Source: an uncultured Jannaschia sp. (lineage in GTDB: Bacteria; Pseudomonadota; Alphaproteobacteria; Rhodobacterales; Rhodobacteraceae). From it: 64,000 nucleotides of DNA. The position numbers and the translations under genes are program-made. Shown piece by piece: positions 27,351 to 36,690 of this stretch (its first letter is position 1; each line of letters begins with the position of its first letter). The notes beneath the pieces are model-generated. The model was given only the letters and a program-made list of their open reading frames with translations. It did no database searches and was not told the origin of the DNA. The stretch is taken from the NCBI RefSeq assembly GCF_947503795.1, contig NZ_CANNEZ010000003.1, positions 214,357 to 278,356 on the forward strand, read 5' to 3'.

Positions 27351-27941
27351 CTATTTCGGGCTCCACTCGCGGATTCTCAGGATGACCGATCCGGCGCGTG
27401 TCACGCTTTCAATCGGCTCAATATCAAAATCCCATTCCCGCCGCGCCTCGTCCACCTCTGATCTCCAGCCTTCGCCCTTCGGAAACACAAGTGTCGCGTC
27501 CGTGCCAGCATGGCGCGTCGCGTACCCAAACAACGTCGTCAAAGGGGCCAAGGCACGCGCCGTGATCGTCTTGGCGCCTTGGGGTGGCGCCGCTTCTATA
27601 CGGTCCGCAATGACGTCGCATGACAGTCCGAGCGATCGCCGCACGGTTCGGAGGAATTCCGCCTTGCGACGGTCGGATTCGATCAAGACAAGCGGATGAA
27701 CGCGGTCCGTGCAGGCGAGGACAAGACCGGGCAATCCTCCACCGCTCCCGAGATCGACCCATTTCCCTGTTTCACCGCCTATCGCGATCAGTTCGAGCGA
27801 ATCTACGATGTGGCGCTCCCAGACGTCGTCCAACGTGGACGCCGAGACCAGATTAATCCGACTGTTCCACTTCTTGAGGAGCGCGACATAGCCATCCAAT
27901 CGCTCTCGTGTTTCACGTGAAACATCGACAAGCGCGGTCAT
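27351..27941 (-). CDS. rsmG: 16S rRNA (guanine527-N7)-methyltransferase RsmG
   Basis: Methylates G527 of 16S rRNA; loss gives low-level streptomycin resistance. The 196-residue protein has [20 protein letters not shown], and the SAM-binding [16 protein letters not shown] at about 61-76. The N-terminal VSRET residues are encoded by a parS site (27909-27924), explaining their persistence in relatives. Its ATG overlaps the mnmG stop by 4 bp. Confidence 0.97.
   Translation of the reverse strand: MTALVDVSRETRERLDGYVALLKKWNSRINLVSASTLDDVWERHIVDSLELIAIGGETGKWVDLGSGGGLPGLVLACTDRVHPLVLIESDRRKAEFLRTVRRSLGLSCDVIADRIEAAPPQGAKTITARALAPLTTLFGYATRHAGTDATLVFPKGEGWRSEVDEARREWDFDIEPIESVTRAGSVILRIREWSPK
27909..27924. 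promoter_or_regulatory. parS: parS centromere site (within rsmG)
   Basis: TGTTTCACGTGAAACA, a perfect 16-bp palindrome, identical to the bacterial parS consensus bound by ParB. It overlaps codons 6-11 of rsmG. An identical copy lies 1.9 kb away at 29793. Confidence 0.96.
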
Positions 27942-29809
27942 GCCGCACGCATATGGCGACGAACCGTCGAAAGGATAAGGACGATTGCGGCGGGCGTCAT
28001 ACCTTCCAGTCGCTCCGCGGAGGCGATGTCGACGGGTCGAATGCGGTTCAACTTCTCTCGAAGCTCGGTCGTCAAACCCGAGACATCGCGCCAGTCGATA
28101 TCCCCGGGAATGATCTGACTGCGGCCGCTCTCGACAGCCCGTATGTCGCCATCCATTCGTGACAGGTAGTTGGCATAGATCGCCTCGCGTGCCACCTGGC
28201 GCATCGCCTCGCGGTCATCGCCCGCCTGAAAGACGCAGTCGATCAGCTTCTCTGCATCGATCCCGGGCATTGCCAGGCCGTCGAACACGCTGCGGGTCCT
28301 CTGCCGCGACCCGACTGTCGCATTGCAATCCGCGAGAACGTCGTCGGATACATTCCGCGCCCGAAGGACCTCTCGCGTTGCAGCAAGTACCGTCATCTTG
28401 GCCGAACATGACGCCGCACGTCGTGGCCCCACCACAACGAGTGAAATCCCATCGGCCGTGAGGCGCTGATCCGCGTTATCCGCGCGAAGATGCAAGCGGT
28501 GCTCGGCCCGAGAGGTGAACATCCTGTAAGGCTCGGTCACCCCACGCGACACAAGATCGTCGACCATCACACCGATATAGGACTGATCCCGCCGAAATAC
28601 GTAAGGCGCCCGTCCGGTGGCTGCCAGACCGGCGTTGAGACCCGCAACAAGGCCCTGCGCCGCGGCTTCCTCGTACCCGGTCGTCCCATTGATCTGACCG
28701 GCGAGATATAACCCCGACAATCGATCCAGCTCGAGCGTCGGTCGAAGCTCCCGCGGGTCAACATAGTCGTACTCGATCGCGTAACCTGGCTGCGCAATCT
28801 CTGCCGCCTCAAGACCCTTGATCGTTCGGACATACGCCTCCTGCGCGTCCACGGGCAGCGACGTCGAGATCCCGTTCGGATAGATTACGTCGCCCTCTGC
28901 GGTTTCCGGCTCCAGAAAGATCTGGTGCGATGCCTTGTCGGCGAACCGAACGATCTTGTCCTCGATCGAGGGGCAATAGCGCGGACCGACACCGTCGATC
29001 GTCCCACCGTACATCGCCGACTCGTCCAGCCGGTCTCGGATGATATTGTGGGTCAGCTCGTTGGTGTGGGTGATCGCGCAGGCAATCTGCCGAGCAATGG
29101 GCGCCTCCGAGAGGAAGGAGAACATCGTCGGGTCGGTATCGCCCGGTTGCTCTTCCAACCCGTCCCAATTGATCGTGCTCGCGCGAAGGCGCGGCGGTGT
29201 CCCCGTCTTCAACCGTCCGATTCGGAGACCCAGGTCACGCAGCCTCGCCCCGAGGGCGTTGGCGCCATCGGCCCCCATACGGCCGCCCGGCTGTTGCGCG
29301 CGCCCTATATGGATCACACCACCAAGGAAGGTTCCTGTGGTCAGAATGACCGTCGTGCCTCGGACGGTTCGCCCATCTGCAAGTTGTACGCCCTCGGCCA
29401 CCCCGGCGTCGGCGCCAACCAGATCGGCGACTTCACCAAGGATGAGGTCGATATTCTCCGCCGCAGCAATCTCCCCACTCATCGCGGCACGGTAGCGATT
29501 GCGATCGATCTGCGCGCGCGGGCCTTGAACGGCCGGACCTTTCCGACGGTTCAGCAGACGAAACTGAATACCAGCCTGATCCGCCAGGCGCCCCATGATG
29601 CCGTCGAAGGCATCGATCTCCCGGACAAGATGACCCTTGCCCAATCCACCGATCGCCGGGTTGCAGGACATCGTCCCAAGATCGGTCTCGCGCATCGTGA
29701 CGAGTGCAACGCGACAGCCCAGACGGTGCGCCACATGCGCCGCCTCACAGCCGGCATGGCCCCCGCCGATAACCACAACATCATATGCATCATGTTTCAC
29801 GTGAAACAC
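27938..29809 (-). CDS. mnmG: tRNA uridine-5-carboxymethylaminomethyl modification enzyme MnmG
   Basis: FAD enzyme that with MnmE installs carboxymethylaminomethyl groups at the wobble U34 of certain tRNAs. Of 623 residues, FAD-binding [16 protein letters not shown] is at 11-26; [51 protein letters not shown] and [21 protein letters not shown] are strict family blocks. The start is GTG at 29809 (no in-frame ATG precedes the FAD motif), and a parS site overlaps codons 1-6, encoding FHVKH. It follows mnmE directly without a gap. Confidence 0.97.
   Translation of the reverse strand: MFHVKHDAYDVVVIGGGHAGCEAAHVAHRLGCRVALVTMRETDLGTMSCNPAIGGLGKGHLVREIDAFDGIMGRLADQAGIQFRLLNRRKGPAVQGPRAQIDRNRYRAAMSGEIAAAENIDLILGEVADLVGADAGVAEGVQLADGRTVRGTTVILTTGTFLGGVIHIGRAQQPGGRMGADGANALGARLRDLGLRIGRLKTGTPPRLRASTINWDGLEEQPGDTDPTMFSFLSEAPIARQIACAITHTNELTHNIIRDRLDESAMYGGTIDGVGPRYCPSIEDKIVRFADKASHQIFLEPETAEGDVIYPNGISTSLPVDAQEAYVRTIKGLEAAEIAQPGYAIEYDYVDPRELRPTLELDRLSGLYLAGQINGTTGYEEAAAQGLVAGLNAGLAATGRAPYVFRRDQSYIGVMVDDLVSRGVTEPYRMFTSRAEHRLHLRADNADQRLTADGISLVVVGPRRAASCSAKMTVLAATREVLRARNVSDDVLADCNATVGSRQRTRSVFDGLAMPGIDAEKLIDCVFQAGDDREAMRQVAREAIYANYLSRMDGDIRAVESGRSQIIPGDIDWRDVSGLTTELREKLNRIRPVDIASAERLEGMTPAAIVLILSTVRRHMRAA
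29793..29808. promoter_or_regulatory. parS: parS centromere site (at the mnmG start)
   Basis: Perfect TGTTTCACGTGAAACA palindrome beginning one base inside the mnmG GTG start codon. It is read in a different frame from the copy in rsmG. About 3.2 kb from the proposed origin. Confidence 0.96.
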
Positions 29810-31096
29810 CTATTTGCCGATACAGAACGACGAGAAGATTTCGCCTAGGACATCTTCGACGCCGATCGCTCCTGTGATCTGACCGAGCGTGTCCGAAACC
29901 TCGCGCAGTCTTACCGCCAATAGTTCGGATTCGCCATCAGGGTTTGCGGCGATATCGTCTAGCCGCAGCAAGATGCCTTCAAGGAGCTGGACGTCTCGCA
30001 CCTGCGTCGTCAGACCGGCCGATGCGACACGCTGGGACAGGCGGTCGGCGACATCTGTAAGGAACGCATCAATACCCTCGCGCGTCACGGCAGAGATGTC
30101 ACCTTGCTCGGAAATATCGGATTTCCCGCGCAGGATGATATCTGCCGCTTCGATCAGATCGTCGCCAGGCCGCGCCTCACCATCCACGAGCAGCACCCGC
30201 AGGTCTGCATCCGCCGCACGGCGGCGCGCACGTTCGATACCGGCCCGCTCGACGCGATCATCCGTTTCGCGCAGGCCAGCCGTATCGAGAAAGGTGACCG
30301 GGATGCCCTGGAGGTCCATCCGCACCTCGATTACGTCCCGTGTGGTTCCCGGAATCTCGGTGACAATCGACGCCTCGGATCGAGATAACGCATTGATAAG
30401 AGAGGACTTTCCAACGTTTGGCGCGCCGATGATCGCAACCTCGAAGGATGATCGCAACCGCCGTGCGGCCGCGGCGCCGGCAATCTCGGACGCGATCTCG
30501 TCGCGCACGGACCGAAGGAGATCCTCGACTTCGGGCATCACATCGACCGGGACGTCTTCGTCCGCGAAGTCGATGGTCGCCTCGATCAGCGCGTGGGCAC
30601 GGATCATGCGGCTCCGCCATCCCGCAATGCGGTCCGACAGCTCACCCGTGAAGACGCGGAGCGCCTCGCGACGCTGGGCTTCGGTCTCGGCCTCGATCAG
30701 ATCGGCAAGCCCCTTGACCTGCGCCAGGTCGAGGCGGTCGTTCTCCAGCGCGCGCCGTGTGAACTCGCCCGGCTCCGCCAACCGGGCCTGCCCCCTCGCC
30801 GCGATCGCTGCCAGAACGGCGCGCACGATCGCGCGGCTGCCGTGGAGCTGGAATTCGACGGTGTCCTCACCGGTGTAGCTGGCCCCCGCCTCGAAGCGGA
30901 GCACCAACGCCTCGTCCAGAAGGCGGCCCTCACTGTCCCTGACGGGTGCGAGCGTCGCCATCCGCGCCGGGACAGCGCGGCCGGACAGCGCGCGCAGGAT
31001 CGCGATGCTGGCGGGTCCGGAGACGCGGATCACGGCCAGCCCGGCCTTCCCCTCGGCGGTGGCGAGGGCGAAGATCGTATCTCCCACCCCCGCCAT
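29810..31096 (-). CDS. mnmE: tRNA modification GTPase MnmE
   Basis: Partner of MnmG in U34 modification. The 428-residue protein starts [22 protein letters not shown] (folate-binding domain), contains [25 protein letters not shown], the G domain with [14 protein letters not shown] (P loop), TRDVIEV and [10 protein letters not shown] (G3), and ends in SSFCIGK, whose cysteine is the conserved C-terminal residue of the family. It is slightly shorter than the 450-residue average. Placed 6 bp after the rho stop. Confidence 0.97.
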   Translation of the reverse strand: MAGVGDTIFALATAEGKAGLAVIRVSGPASIAILRALSGRAVPARMATLAPVRDSEGRLLDEALVLRFEAGASYTGEDTVEFQLHGSRAIVRAVLAAIAARGQARLAEPGEFTRRALENDRLDLAQVKGLADLIEAETEAQRREALRVFTGELSDRIAGWRSRMIRAHALIEATIDFADEDVPVDVMPEVEDLLRSVRDEIASEIAGAAAARRLRSSFEVAIIGAPNVGKSSLINALSRSEASIVTEIPGTTRDVIEVRMDLQGIPVTFLDTAGLRETDDRVERAGIERARRRAADADLRVLLVDGEARPGDDLIEAADIILRGKSDISEQGDISAVTREGIDAFLTDVADRLSQRVASAGLTTQVRDVQLLEGILLRLDDIAANPDGESELLAVRLREVSDTLGQITGAIGVEDVLGEIFSSFCIGK

Positions 31097-31102
31097 CGGG
31101 GG

Positions 31103-32419
31103 TCAGGAGTTCATGGAGTCGAAGAAATCCGAGTTGGTCTTCGTCTGCTTGAGCTTGCCGATCAGGAACTCGATCGCATCGGTCGTTCCCATCGGGTTCA
31201 GGATGCGGCGCAGCACGAAGGTCTTCTGCAGGTCCTTCGGATCGACCAGCAGATCCTCTTTCCGGGTGCCGGACTTGAGGATGTCCATTGCCGGGAAGAC
31301 GCGCTTGTCGGCGACCTTGCGGTCCAGGACGATCTCGGAGTTGCCGGTGCCCTTGAACTCTTCGAAGATCACCTCGTCCATGCGGCTGCCGGTGTCGATC
31401 AGCGCGGTCGCGATGATCGTCAGCGATCCGCCTTCCTCGATGTTCCGCGCCGCACCGAAGAATCGCTTGGGGCGCTGCAGGGCGTTGGCGTCGACACCAC
31501 CGGTCAGCACCTTGCCCGAGGACGGCACGACAGTGTTGTAGGCCCGGCCCAGGCGCGTGATCGAGTCGAGCAGGATGACGACGTCACGCTTGTGCTCCAC
31601 CAGACGCTTGGCCTTCTCGATGACCATTTCGGCCACGGCGACGTGACGCGTGGGCGGCTCGTCGAAAGTGGACGACACGACCTCGCCCTTCACGGACCGC
31701 TGCATGTCGGTGACTTCCTCGGGCCGCTCGTCGATGAGCAGGACCATGAGGTAGCAATCGGGATGGTTCGTCTCGATCGACTTGGCGATGTTCTGCAGAA
31801 GGACGGTCTTACCCGTCCGCGGCGGAGCCACGATGAGCGAGCGCTGGCCTTTGCCGATGGGCGCCACGAGATCGATGATCCGGGCCGAGCGATCCTTGAT
31901 GGTCGGATCCTCGATCTCCATCTGGAACCGCTCGTCAGGATAGAGCGGCGTCAGGTTGTCGAAGCTGACCTTGTGCTTGGCCATCTCGGGATCGGCGAAG
32001 TTGATGCTCGTGACCTTGGTGATCGCGAAATAGCGCTCGTTGTCGTCAGGCGCCTGGATGATGCCGTCGACCGTGTCGCCGGTGCGCAGCGAGTGGCCGC
32101 GGATGACGTCCGTGCTGACATAGATATCATCGGGGCCCGGCAGGTAGTTGGCCTCGGGGTTGCGCAGGAAGCCGAAGCCGTCCTGCAGCACTTCGAGCAC
32201 GCCCTCGCCCGAAATCTCCCAGCCTTCGTCCGCCCGCTCGCGCAGGATCGAGAACATCATCTCGCCCTTGCGCATGGTCGACGCGTTCTCGATCTCGAGT
32301 TCCTCGGCCATCTCAACGAGATCCTTGGCGGCCATCGCCTTCAGGTCGCGCAGGTTCAGCTGGCCGGTCGGGCCGTCGGTTTCGTCATGGGTCTCGTCGG
32401 TCTGGTGGTCGTCGCGCAT
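31103..32419 (-). CDS. rho: Transcription termination factor Rho
   Basis: Hexameric RNA helicase that ends transcription. Of 438 residues, the N-terminal Rho domain has [21 protein letters not shown]; the RNA-binding cold-shock-like domain has [14 protein letters not shown] and [18 protein letters not shown]; the ATPase has Walker [14 protein letters not shown] and Walker [17 protein letters not shown]; the Q and R loops ([17 protein letters not shown]) follow. ATG at 32419 is preferred over one 15 bases upstream because GAGG precedes it by 7 bases. The 136-bp gap before hemJ may hold an autoregulatory leader. Confidence 0.97.
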   Translation of the reverse strand: MRDDHQTDETHDETDGPTGQLNLRDLKAMAAKDLVEMAEELEIENASTMRKGEMMFSILRERADEGWEISGEGVLEVLQDGFGFLRNPEANYLPGPDDIYVSTDVIRGHSLRTGDTVDGIIQAPDDNERYFAITKVTSINFADPEMAKHKVSFDNLTPLYPDERFQMEIEDPTIKDRSARIIDLVAPIGKGQRSLIVAPPRTGKTVLLQNIAKSIETNHPDCYLMVLLIDERPEEVTDMQRSVKGEVVSSTFDEPPTRHVAVAEMVIEKAKRLVEHKRDVVILLDSITRLGRAYNTVVPSSGKVLTGGVDANALQRPKRFFGAARNIEEGGSLTIIATALIDTGSRMDEVIFEEFKGTGNSEIVLDRKVADKRVFPAMDILKSGTRKEDLLVDPKDLQKTFVLRRILNPMGTTDAIEFLIGKLKQTKTNSDFFDSMNS

Positions 32420-32555
32420 CGGGCGGCCTCGCATGTGGCGACGCAGGCCGGTCGGGGCCTGCGGATCGGTCTGGAAACTGGAAAGCGGCGCTTGGGCCAG
32501 GACGGCCCGCCGTTGCCACGTCAGCTAAGGCGCGCGCGCGCCCAAGTCAACGCGT

Positions 32556-32987
32556 TCAGAACGGCTTGACGATCACCGCCACGACGAGAACCACGAGAAG
32601 CACCGTCGGAACCTCGTTCATCAGCCGGTAATGACGGCCGGTGGCGCCGCCCCCGTCGAGGAGGATCTTGCGCTGTCCGGCGCACCACATATGGAACCAC
32701 GTCATCGTCAGGACGCAGACCGCCTTCACCCAGGGCCAGACCTGCCCCCAGTCGATTCCGCCCATCGCGATCATCCAGAGGCCGAACACCCAGCTTGCGA
32801 TCATGGCGGGGTTCATGATGCCCCGGAGCAGTCGACGCTCCATGATCTCGAGGACCGGCATCATCGCGGGTACATCGGCCCGGCGTTCGACGTGATAGAC
32901 GAACAGCCGCGGCAGGTAGAAGATCCCGGCCATCCACGCGATCACCGAGATCACGTGTCCTGCCTTCACCCAGAGATACAGGTCCAT
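32556..32987 (-). CDS. hemJ: Protoporphyrinogen IX oxidase HemJ
   Basis: Membrane enzyme that oxidises protoporphyrinogen IX to protoporphyrin IX. The 143-residue protein has four hydrophobic segments and the family stretch KAGHVISVIAWMAGIFYLPRLFVYH, containing the heme-binding histidine, plus MTWFHMWCAG and YRLMNEVPT. The ATG at 32987 gives MDLYLWVKAGH; an extension upstream would run into the origin region. In several relatives hemE lies beside it at the origin; hemE is not present here. Confidence 0.9.
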   Translation of the reverse strand: MDLYLWVKAGHVISVIAWMAGIFYLPRLFVYHVERRADVPAMMPVLEIMERRLLRGIMNPAMIASWVFGLWMIAMGGIDWGQVWPWVKAVCVLTMTWFHMWCAGQRKILLDGGGATGRHYRLMNEVPTVLLVVLVVAVIVKPF

Positions 32988-33059
32988 GTCGCGCCCCCGT
33001 CCGAACCTGTCCCCTCTTAAAGAAAGAAAGAAGAAAGAGAAGTTGTTGTGGTTGGGCAC

Positions 33060-33068
33060 CGTGGATAA
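33060..33068 (-). promoter_or_regulatory. DnaA box (8 of 9)
   Basis: TTATCCACG on the minus strand, one mismatch to TTATCCACA, next to the AT-rich tract of the proposed origin. Confidence 0.7.
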
Positions 33069-33082
33069 CGGGGATTAAACGA

Positions 33083-33091
33083 TGATCCACA
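33083..33091 (+). promoter_or_regulatory. DnaA box (8 of 9)
   Basis: TGATCCACA, one mismatch to TTATCCACA, 14 bases from the previous box and in the opposite orientation. Confidence 0.65.
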
Positions 33092-33383
33092 TCGGGAGCG
33101 TTTCTGCGTCGCGGCACGGCCCGATGGCCTCCGTCCTGTGGAGGACTCGGGGGCTTGACGCACGGGCCTTGGAGGATTCGCTGTGGAACGTCTTGGGGAG
33201 TGCGGTTGAAGCACGAGGTACAGGTCAGACCGCTCCACAGCTGGCGATCCAACGGGTGCCATCTGGAAAAGTTCCCTGGGTTCGGCGATAACCCGCCCGG
33301 TTGTCCCCCGCGCGCCACGACACCGGGTTCCCCACCGGTCCATCGACAGGGTTCTCCCGCGGGTTTCTCACAGATCGGTCCCC

Positions 33384-33965
33384 ATGCTCATCCTCGCCTC
33401 GACCTCCACGATCCGGCAGACCCTCCTGCGGAATGCCGGCGTCCCGTTCGAGGCCGTGCCCGCTCGCGTCGACGAGGAGATGGTGCGCGACGCGCTCCGG
33501 GCCGAGGAGGCGCCGCCCCGCGACGTCGCGGACACCCTGGCCGAGATGAAGGCGCTGCGAGTCCGGCGGCCGGGCTTGATCCTCGGCTGCGATCAGGTGC
33601 TGGCCTTCGAGGGCGAGGTGATCGGCAAGCCGGAGACACCCGAGGCGGCCATCGCCCAGCTGACCGCGATGGGCGGCAAGCGCCACAAGCTGCACAGCGC
33701 GGCGGTGATCGTCGAGGATGGCAAGCCGATCTGGCGACATGTCGCGGAGGTCACCATGACCATGCGAACGCCGACCCTGGATTACCTCGCCGCCTATGTT
33801 GCGCGAAACTGGGACGATATCCGCCATTGTGCGGGCGGCTACATGCTCGAGGGCGAGGGCGCACGGCTCTTCCACCGGGTCGACGGCGATTACTTTTCGG
33901 TACTCGGCCTGCCGCTCCTGCCGCTTCTGGGATATCTCGTGACGCGGGGGGAGATTGCCGCATGA
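33384..33965 (+). CDS. maf: Maf-family nucleotide pyrophosphatase
   Basis: Hydrolyses non-canonical or modified nucleoside triphosphates; once called a septum formation inhibitor. The 193-residue protein starts [20 protein letters not shown] (the SxSxxR motif), has VPARVDEE, the catalytic aspartate in [23 protein letters not shown] and [15 protein letters not shown]. It is the first gene right of the proposed origin and starts the maf-aroE-coaE-dnaQ operon, all with ATGA overlaps. No strong ribosome site is visible before its ATG. Confidence 0.93.
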   Translation: MLILASTSTIRQTLLRNAGVPFEAVPARVDEEMVRDALRAEEAPPRDVADTLAEMKALRVRRPGLILGCDQVLAFEGEVIGKPETPEAAIAQLTAMGGKRHKLHSAAVIVEDGKPIWRHVAEVTMTMRTPTLDYLAAYVARNWDDIRHCAGGYMLEGEGARLFHRVDGDYFSVLGLPLLPLLGYLVTRGEIAA

Positions 33966-34777
33966 CCATCCTGGCCGGCGTGATCGGCGACCCGATCGCC
34001 CAGAGCCGATCGCCCCGGCTGCACGGACATTGGCTCGCGCGATACGGGATCGACGGGCAGTACGTGCCGCTGCATGTGCGCCCGGACGATCTGGCCGAGA
34101 CGCTGCACCTCCTGCCGAGGTTGGGCTTTGCCGGGGTCAACGTCACTATTCCGCACAAGGAGGCCGTCTTCGCGTTGGCCGATGAACGGACCGCACGGGC
34201 CGAGGCCGCGGGCGCCGCGAACACGCTGGTCTTCCGGGGCGGGCGGATCATGGCGGACAATACCGACGGGCTGGGCTTCGTCGCATCCGTCCAGCAGGGC
34301 GCGCCGAACTGGCAGATGGATCGACCCGCGCTCCTGCTCGGCGCGGGCGGGGCCGCGCGCGGGATCGTCGCCGGGCTGCTGGCGGCGGGTCTTCCCGAAG
34401 TGGTCGTCGCGAACCGGACGGCGGACAAGGCCGCGGCGCTGGCGGACCTCTTCCCCGGCAGGGTCCGCGCCGTGCCGTGGGATCGCGCACCGGACGCGCT
34501 CGGCGGGATCGGTCTCCTGGCCAACACCACCAGTCTCGGGATGACCGGCCAGCCGCCCCTCGAATTCGCGCTCGATCATCTGCCGCCCGAAGCCGTCGTG
34601 ACCGACATCGTCTACGCGCCCCTCCGGACCCCGCTTCTGGACCGGGCTGCGGCGCGCGGCCACGCGACGGTCGACGGGCTGGGAATGCTCCTCCACCAGG
34701 CGGCTCCGGGGTTCGAGGCGTGGTTCGGCCAAATGCCCGAGGTCGATGACGCGCTTCGGGCGGCGGTCCTCGCATGA
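33962..34777 (+). CDS. aroE: Shikimate dehydrogenase
   Basis: NADPH-dependent reduction of 3-dehydroshikimate to shikimate in aromatic amino acid synthesis. Of 271 residues, the substrate pocket has [13 protein letters not shown], the catalytic lysine lies in [10 protein letters not shown] (about residue 68) and Asp in DNTDGLGF (about 101); the cofactor loop is [15 protein letters not shown] and the NADPH-binding NRTADKA. The GLGMLLHQA end block is typical. ATGA overlap with maf and coaE. Confidence 0.96.
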   Translation: MTILAGVIGDPIAQSRSPRLHGHWLARYGIDGQYVPLHVRPDDLAETLHLLPRLGFAGVNVTIPHKEAVFALADERTARAEAAGAANTLVFRGGRIMADNTDGLGFVASVQQGAPNWQMDRPALLLGAGGAARGIVAGLLAAGLPEVVVANRTADKAAALADLFPGRVRAVPWDRAPDALGGIGLLANTTSLGMTGQPPLEFALDHLPPEAVVTDIVYAPLRTPLLDRAAARGHATVDGLGMLLHQAAPGFEAWFGQMPEVDDALRAAVLA

Positions 34778-35343
34778 CGATTCTTGGCCTGACCGGCTCG
34801 ATCGGGATGGGCAAATCGACCACCGCCGCGATGTTCGCCGAGGCGGGCATTCCGGTCTGGGACGCCGATGCGACGGTCCACACGCTCTATGCCGAAGGGG
34901 GCGCCGCCGTGCCCGCCATCGGCGCGGCCTTTCCCGGCACGATCGCCGCAGGCGCCGTGGACCGCGATGCCCTGCGTGCCATCGTGACGGCCGATAGCGG
35001 GGCGCTCGATCGGTTGAATGCCATCGTCCATCCGCTCGTGGCCGAGGACCGTGCGGCGTTTCTGGACGGGCGGACGGGCCTCGTGGTGCTCGACGTGCCG
35101 CTTCTCTTCGAGACGGGGCTCGACGCGACCTGCGACCGGATTGCTGTCGTCTCGGTCGATGCCGCGATCCAGCGCGCGCGGGTGCTGGAGCGCGGCGGCA
35201 TGGACGCGGCCCAGCTTGATGCGATCCTCGCGCGCCAGGTGCCCGATGCCGAGAAACGCGCGCGTGCGGACTACGTCATCGACACTTCCACCCTCGTGTC
35301 GGCGCAGGATATGGTGGCGACGATCATCGCGGAGCTGACATGA
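34774..35343 (+). CDS. coaE: Dephospho-CoA kinase
   Basis: Last step of coenzyme A synthesis. The 189-residue protein has the P loop GLTGSIGMGKSTTAAMFAEAG at the start, WDADATVH, the lid-domain VVLDVPLLFETGLD and the C-terminal ADYVIDTS. Length is somewhat below the usual ~200. It overlaps aroE and dnaQ by ATGA. Confidence 0.95.
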   Translation: MTILGLTGSIGMGKSTTAAMFAEAGIPVWDADATVHTLYAEGGAAVPAIGAAFPGTIAAGAVDRDALRAIVTADSGALDRLNAIVHPLVAEDRAAFLDGRTGLVVLDVPLLFETGLDATCDRIAVVSVDAAIQRARVLERGGMDAAQLDAILARQVPDAEKRARADYVIDTSTLVSAQDMVATIIAELT

Positions 35344-36020
35344 GAGAGATCGTCCTCGACACCGAAACCACCGGGTTCGAGCCGGAATCCGGCGACCGCA
35401 TCGTCGAGATCGGCTGTGTCGAACTGGTCAACCACGTCGCCACCGGCGAAGTCTATCACCAGTACATCAACCCCGAACGCAGCATGCCGCAAGGCGCGTT
35501 CGAGGTGCATGGCCTCGGCGACGATTTCCTCAAGGATCATCCCGTGTTCGCGCAGGTCGGGCAGGCCTTCCTGGATTTCATCGGCGACGCGAAGCTGGTG
35601 ATCCACAATGCCGCCTTCGACATGAAATTCCTCAACGCCGAGCTGGACGGGATGGGGCTGGCGCGTCTGCCCATGGATCGGACGGTCGATACGCTGGCCA
35701 TCGCGCGATCGAAATTCCCGGGCTCGCCCGCGTCGCTCGACGCGCTCTGCCGCCGCTTCGGGATCGACAACGGCTCGCGGACCAAGCACGGCGCGCTTCT
35801 CGACAGCGAGCTTCTGGCCGAGGTCTATCTCGAGCTGATCGGTGGGCGGCAGCCGACCATGTCGCTGACCGCCGAGGCCGGGCGCGACGATGCGCGCTCC
35901 GGTCCCTGGACGCCGATGCCGCGACCGACCCCGCTGGCGCCACGACTGACCGAGGCCGAGGCGGCGCGCCACGCGGCCTTCATCGATGCGCTGGGCGACG
36001 ACGCGCTCTGGCGGCGCTAG
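35340..36020 (+). CDS. dnaQ: DNA polymerase III epsilon subunit (proofreading exonuclease)
   Basis: 3'-5' proofreading subunit of the replicative polymerase. Of 226 residues, ExoI motif is VLDTETTGFEP (Asp and Glu), ExoII is LVIHNAAFDMKFLNAE and ExoIII is HGALLDSELLAEVY, with the catalytic histidine and aspartate. After residue ~175 a short linker and tail (LTEAEAARHAAFIDALG) bind the alpha subunit. Its place immediately after coaE next to the origin is conserved in alphaproteobacteria. Convergent with the dehydratase operon, 1 bp apart. Confidence 0.95.
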   Translation: MREIVLDTETTGFEPESGDRIVEIGCVELVNHVATGEVYHQYINPERSMPQGAFEVHGLGDDFLKDHPVFAQVGQAFLDFIGDAKLVIHNAAFDMKFLNAELDGMGLARLPMDRTVDTLAIARSKFPGSPASLDALCRRFGIDNGSRTKHGALLDSELLAEVYLELIGGRQPTMSLTAEAGRDDARSGPWTPMPRPTPLAPRLTEAEAARHAAFIDALGDDALWRR

Positions 36021-36021
36021 C

Positions 36022-36690
36022 TCACCCGATCAGCTCGTCGGACTTGTCGTCGGTCTCGCCGAAGCGCTTGAGCGTGGCGGGCCGCGTGCCCTCGTAGACC
36101 CGATCGAGATTTTTCGAGATGCGCTCGTTCTCGCGCTCGAAAAGGCACCGTCCCTCCATGTCCGAGGCGACGATGAACGGGCCCATCTTGTTGCACCGGA
36201 TCACCCACATCGCCTGCGCGAGGCCCAGTTCCTCGTTCCAATGCACGGCCTCGACGTTCTCGACCCCGCGTCCCAGAAGCGCCCCGGTCCCGTAGCCCAC
36301 GGTCGACAGGTACACCGCGCCGTTGGGCACGAAGTAGTCCTTGTAATCCTTAGACGACATGCCGCCCTTGCCGATCACGAGCTTGGCGCCCGATTTCGCC
36401 AGCCATTCGGGCAGCCACTTGGCAAAGCGGAACGAGGCGGTCGCGGTCACGGCACCCATCTCGAACGTTCCGTCGGGATTGATCCGGGCGGCGGGGGAGC
36501 AGTGGAAATTCGCCGCGCTTTCGGACGGCAACTCCATCGGGATGTTGGCCTTGTCCTCGAGCGCGCGCTTATAGACGCCCTCGCGCGCCGTATACATCAG
36601 CCCGTCGAGATAGACGATGTCGCCGAGGCGCAGCTCGGCCAACGCCTCGGGTGTCGGCGTCGTGGACAGACGGATCTCGCGCGGGCTCAT
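36022..36690 (-). CDS. Class I fumarase/tartrate dehydratase-type, beta subunit
   Basis: The 222-residue small subunit of an iron-sulfur hydro-lyase related to the C-terminal half of FumA and to TtdB. Visible blocks: LRLGDIVYLDGLMYTAREGVYKRAL, HCSPAAR, VIGKGGMSS and GYGTGALLGRG. It would add or remove water on a dicarboxylate with its alpha partner at 37781-38752, but the two subunits are separated by a CoA transferase gene, which is unusual. It is the last gene of the operon; its start overlaps the transferase stop. Fumarase, tartrate dehydratase or mesaconase cannot be told apart by eye. Confidence 0.85.
   Translation of the reverse strand: MSPREIRLSTTPTPEALAELRLGDIVYLDGLMYTAREGVYKRALEDKANIPMELPSESAANFHCSPAARINPDGTFEMGAVTATASFRFAKWLPEWLAKSGAKLVIGKGGMSSKDYKDYFVPNGAVYLSTVGYGTGALLGRGVENVEAVHWNEELGLAQAMWVIRCNKMGPFIVASDMEGRCLFERENERISKNLDRVYEGTRPATLKRFGETDDKSDELIG

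Larger units (their letters stand above)
32988..33383. other. oriC: Candidate chromosomal replication origin (oriC)
   Basis: This 396-bp gap is the only gene-free stretch above 300 bp. Genes diverge from it (hemJ-rho-mnmE-mnmG-rsmG-parAB to the left; maf-aroE-coaE-dnaQ to the right), the arrangement flanking the origin in Caulobacter and other alphaproteobacteria. Two near-perfect DnaA boxes are visible: TTATCCACG on the minus strand at 33060-33068 and TGATCCACA at 33083-33091 (each 8 of 9). Weaker ones are at 33137-33145 (7 of 9), 33182-33190 and 33231-33239. An AT-rich purine tract (33017-33049) with GAAA repeats, and a TTAAA at 33075-33079, may be the unwinding element. GANTC methylation sites occur at 33144-33148 and 33175-33179. 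Confidence 0.8.

Noticed and set aside
30593-32569. Plus-strand open frame of 658 codons opposite mnmE and rho
   Set aside because: Complementary to strictly conserved genes, low-complexity composition, no ribosome site or motif.
33017-33078. CtrA sites (TTAA-N7-TTAA) in the origin
   Set aside because: Two TTAA motifs exist, but they are 54 bases apart, not 7.
33082-33291. 69-codon frame inside the proposed origin
   Set aside because: No ribosome site, no conserved sequence, overlaps DnaA boxes.
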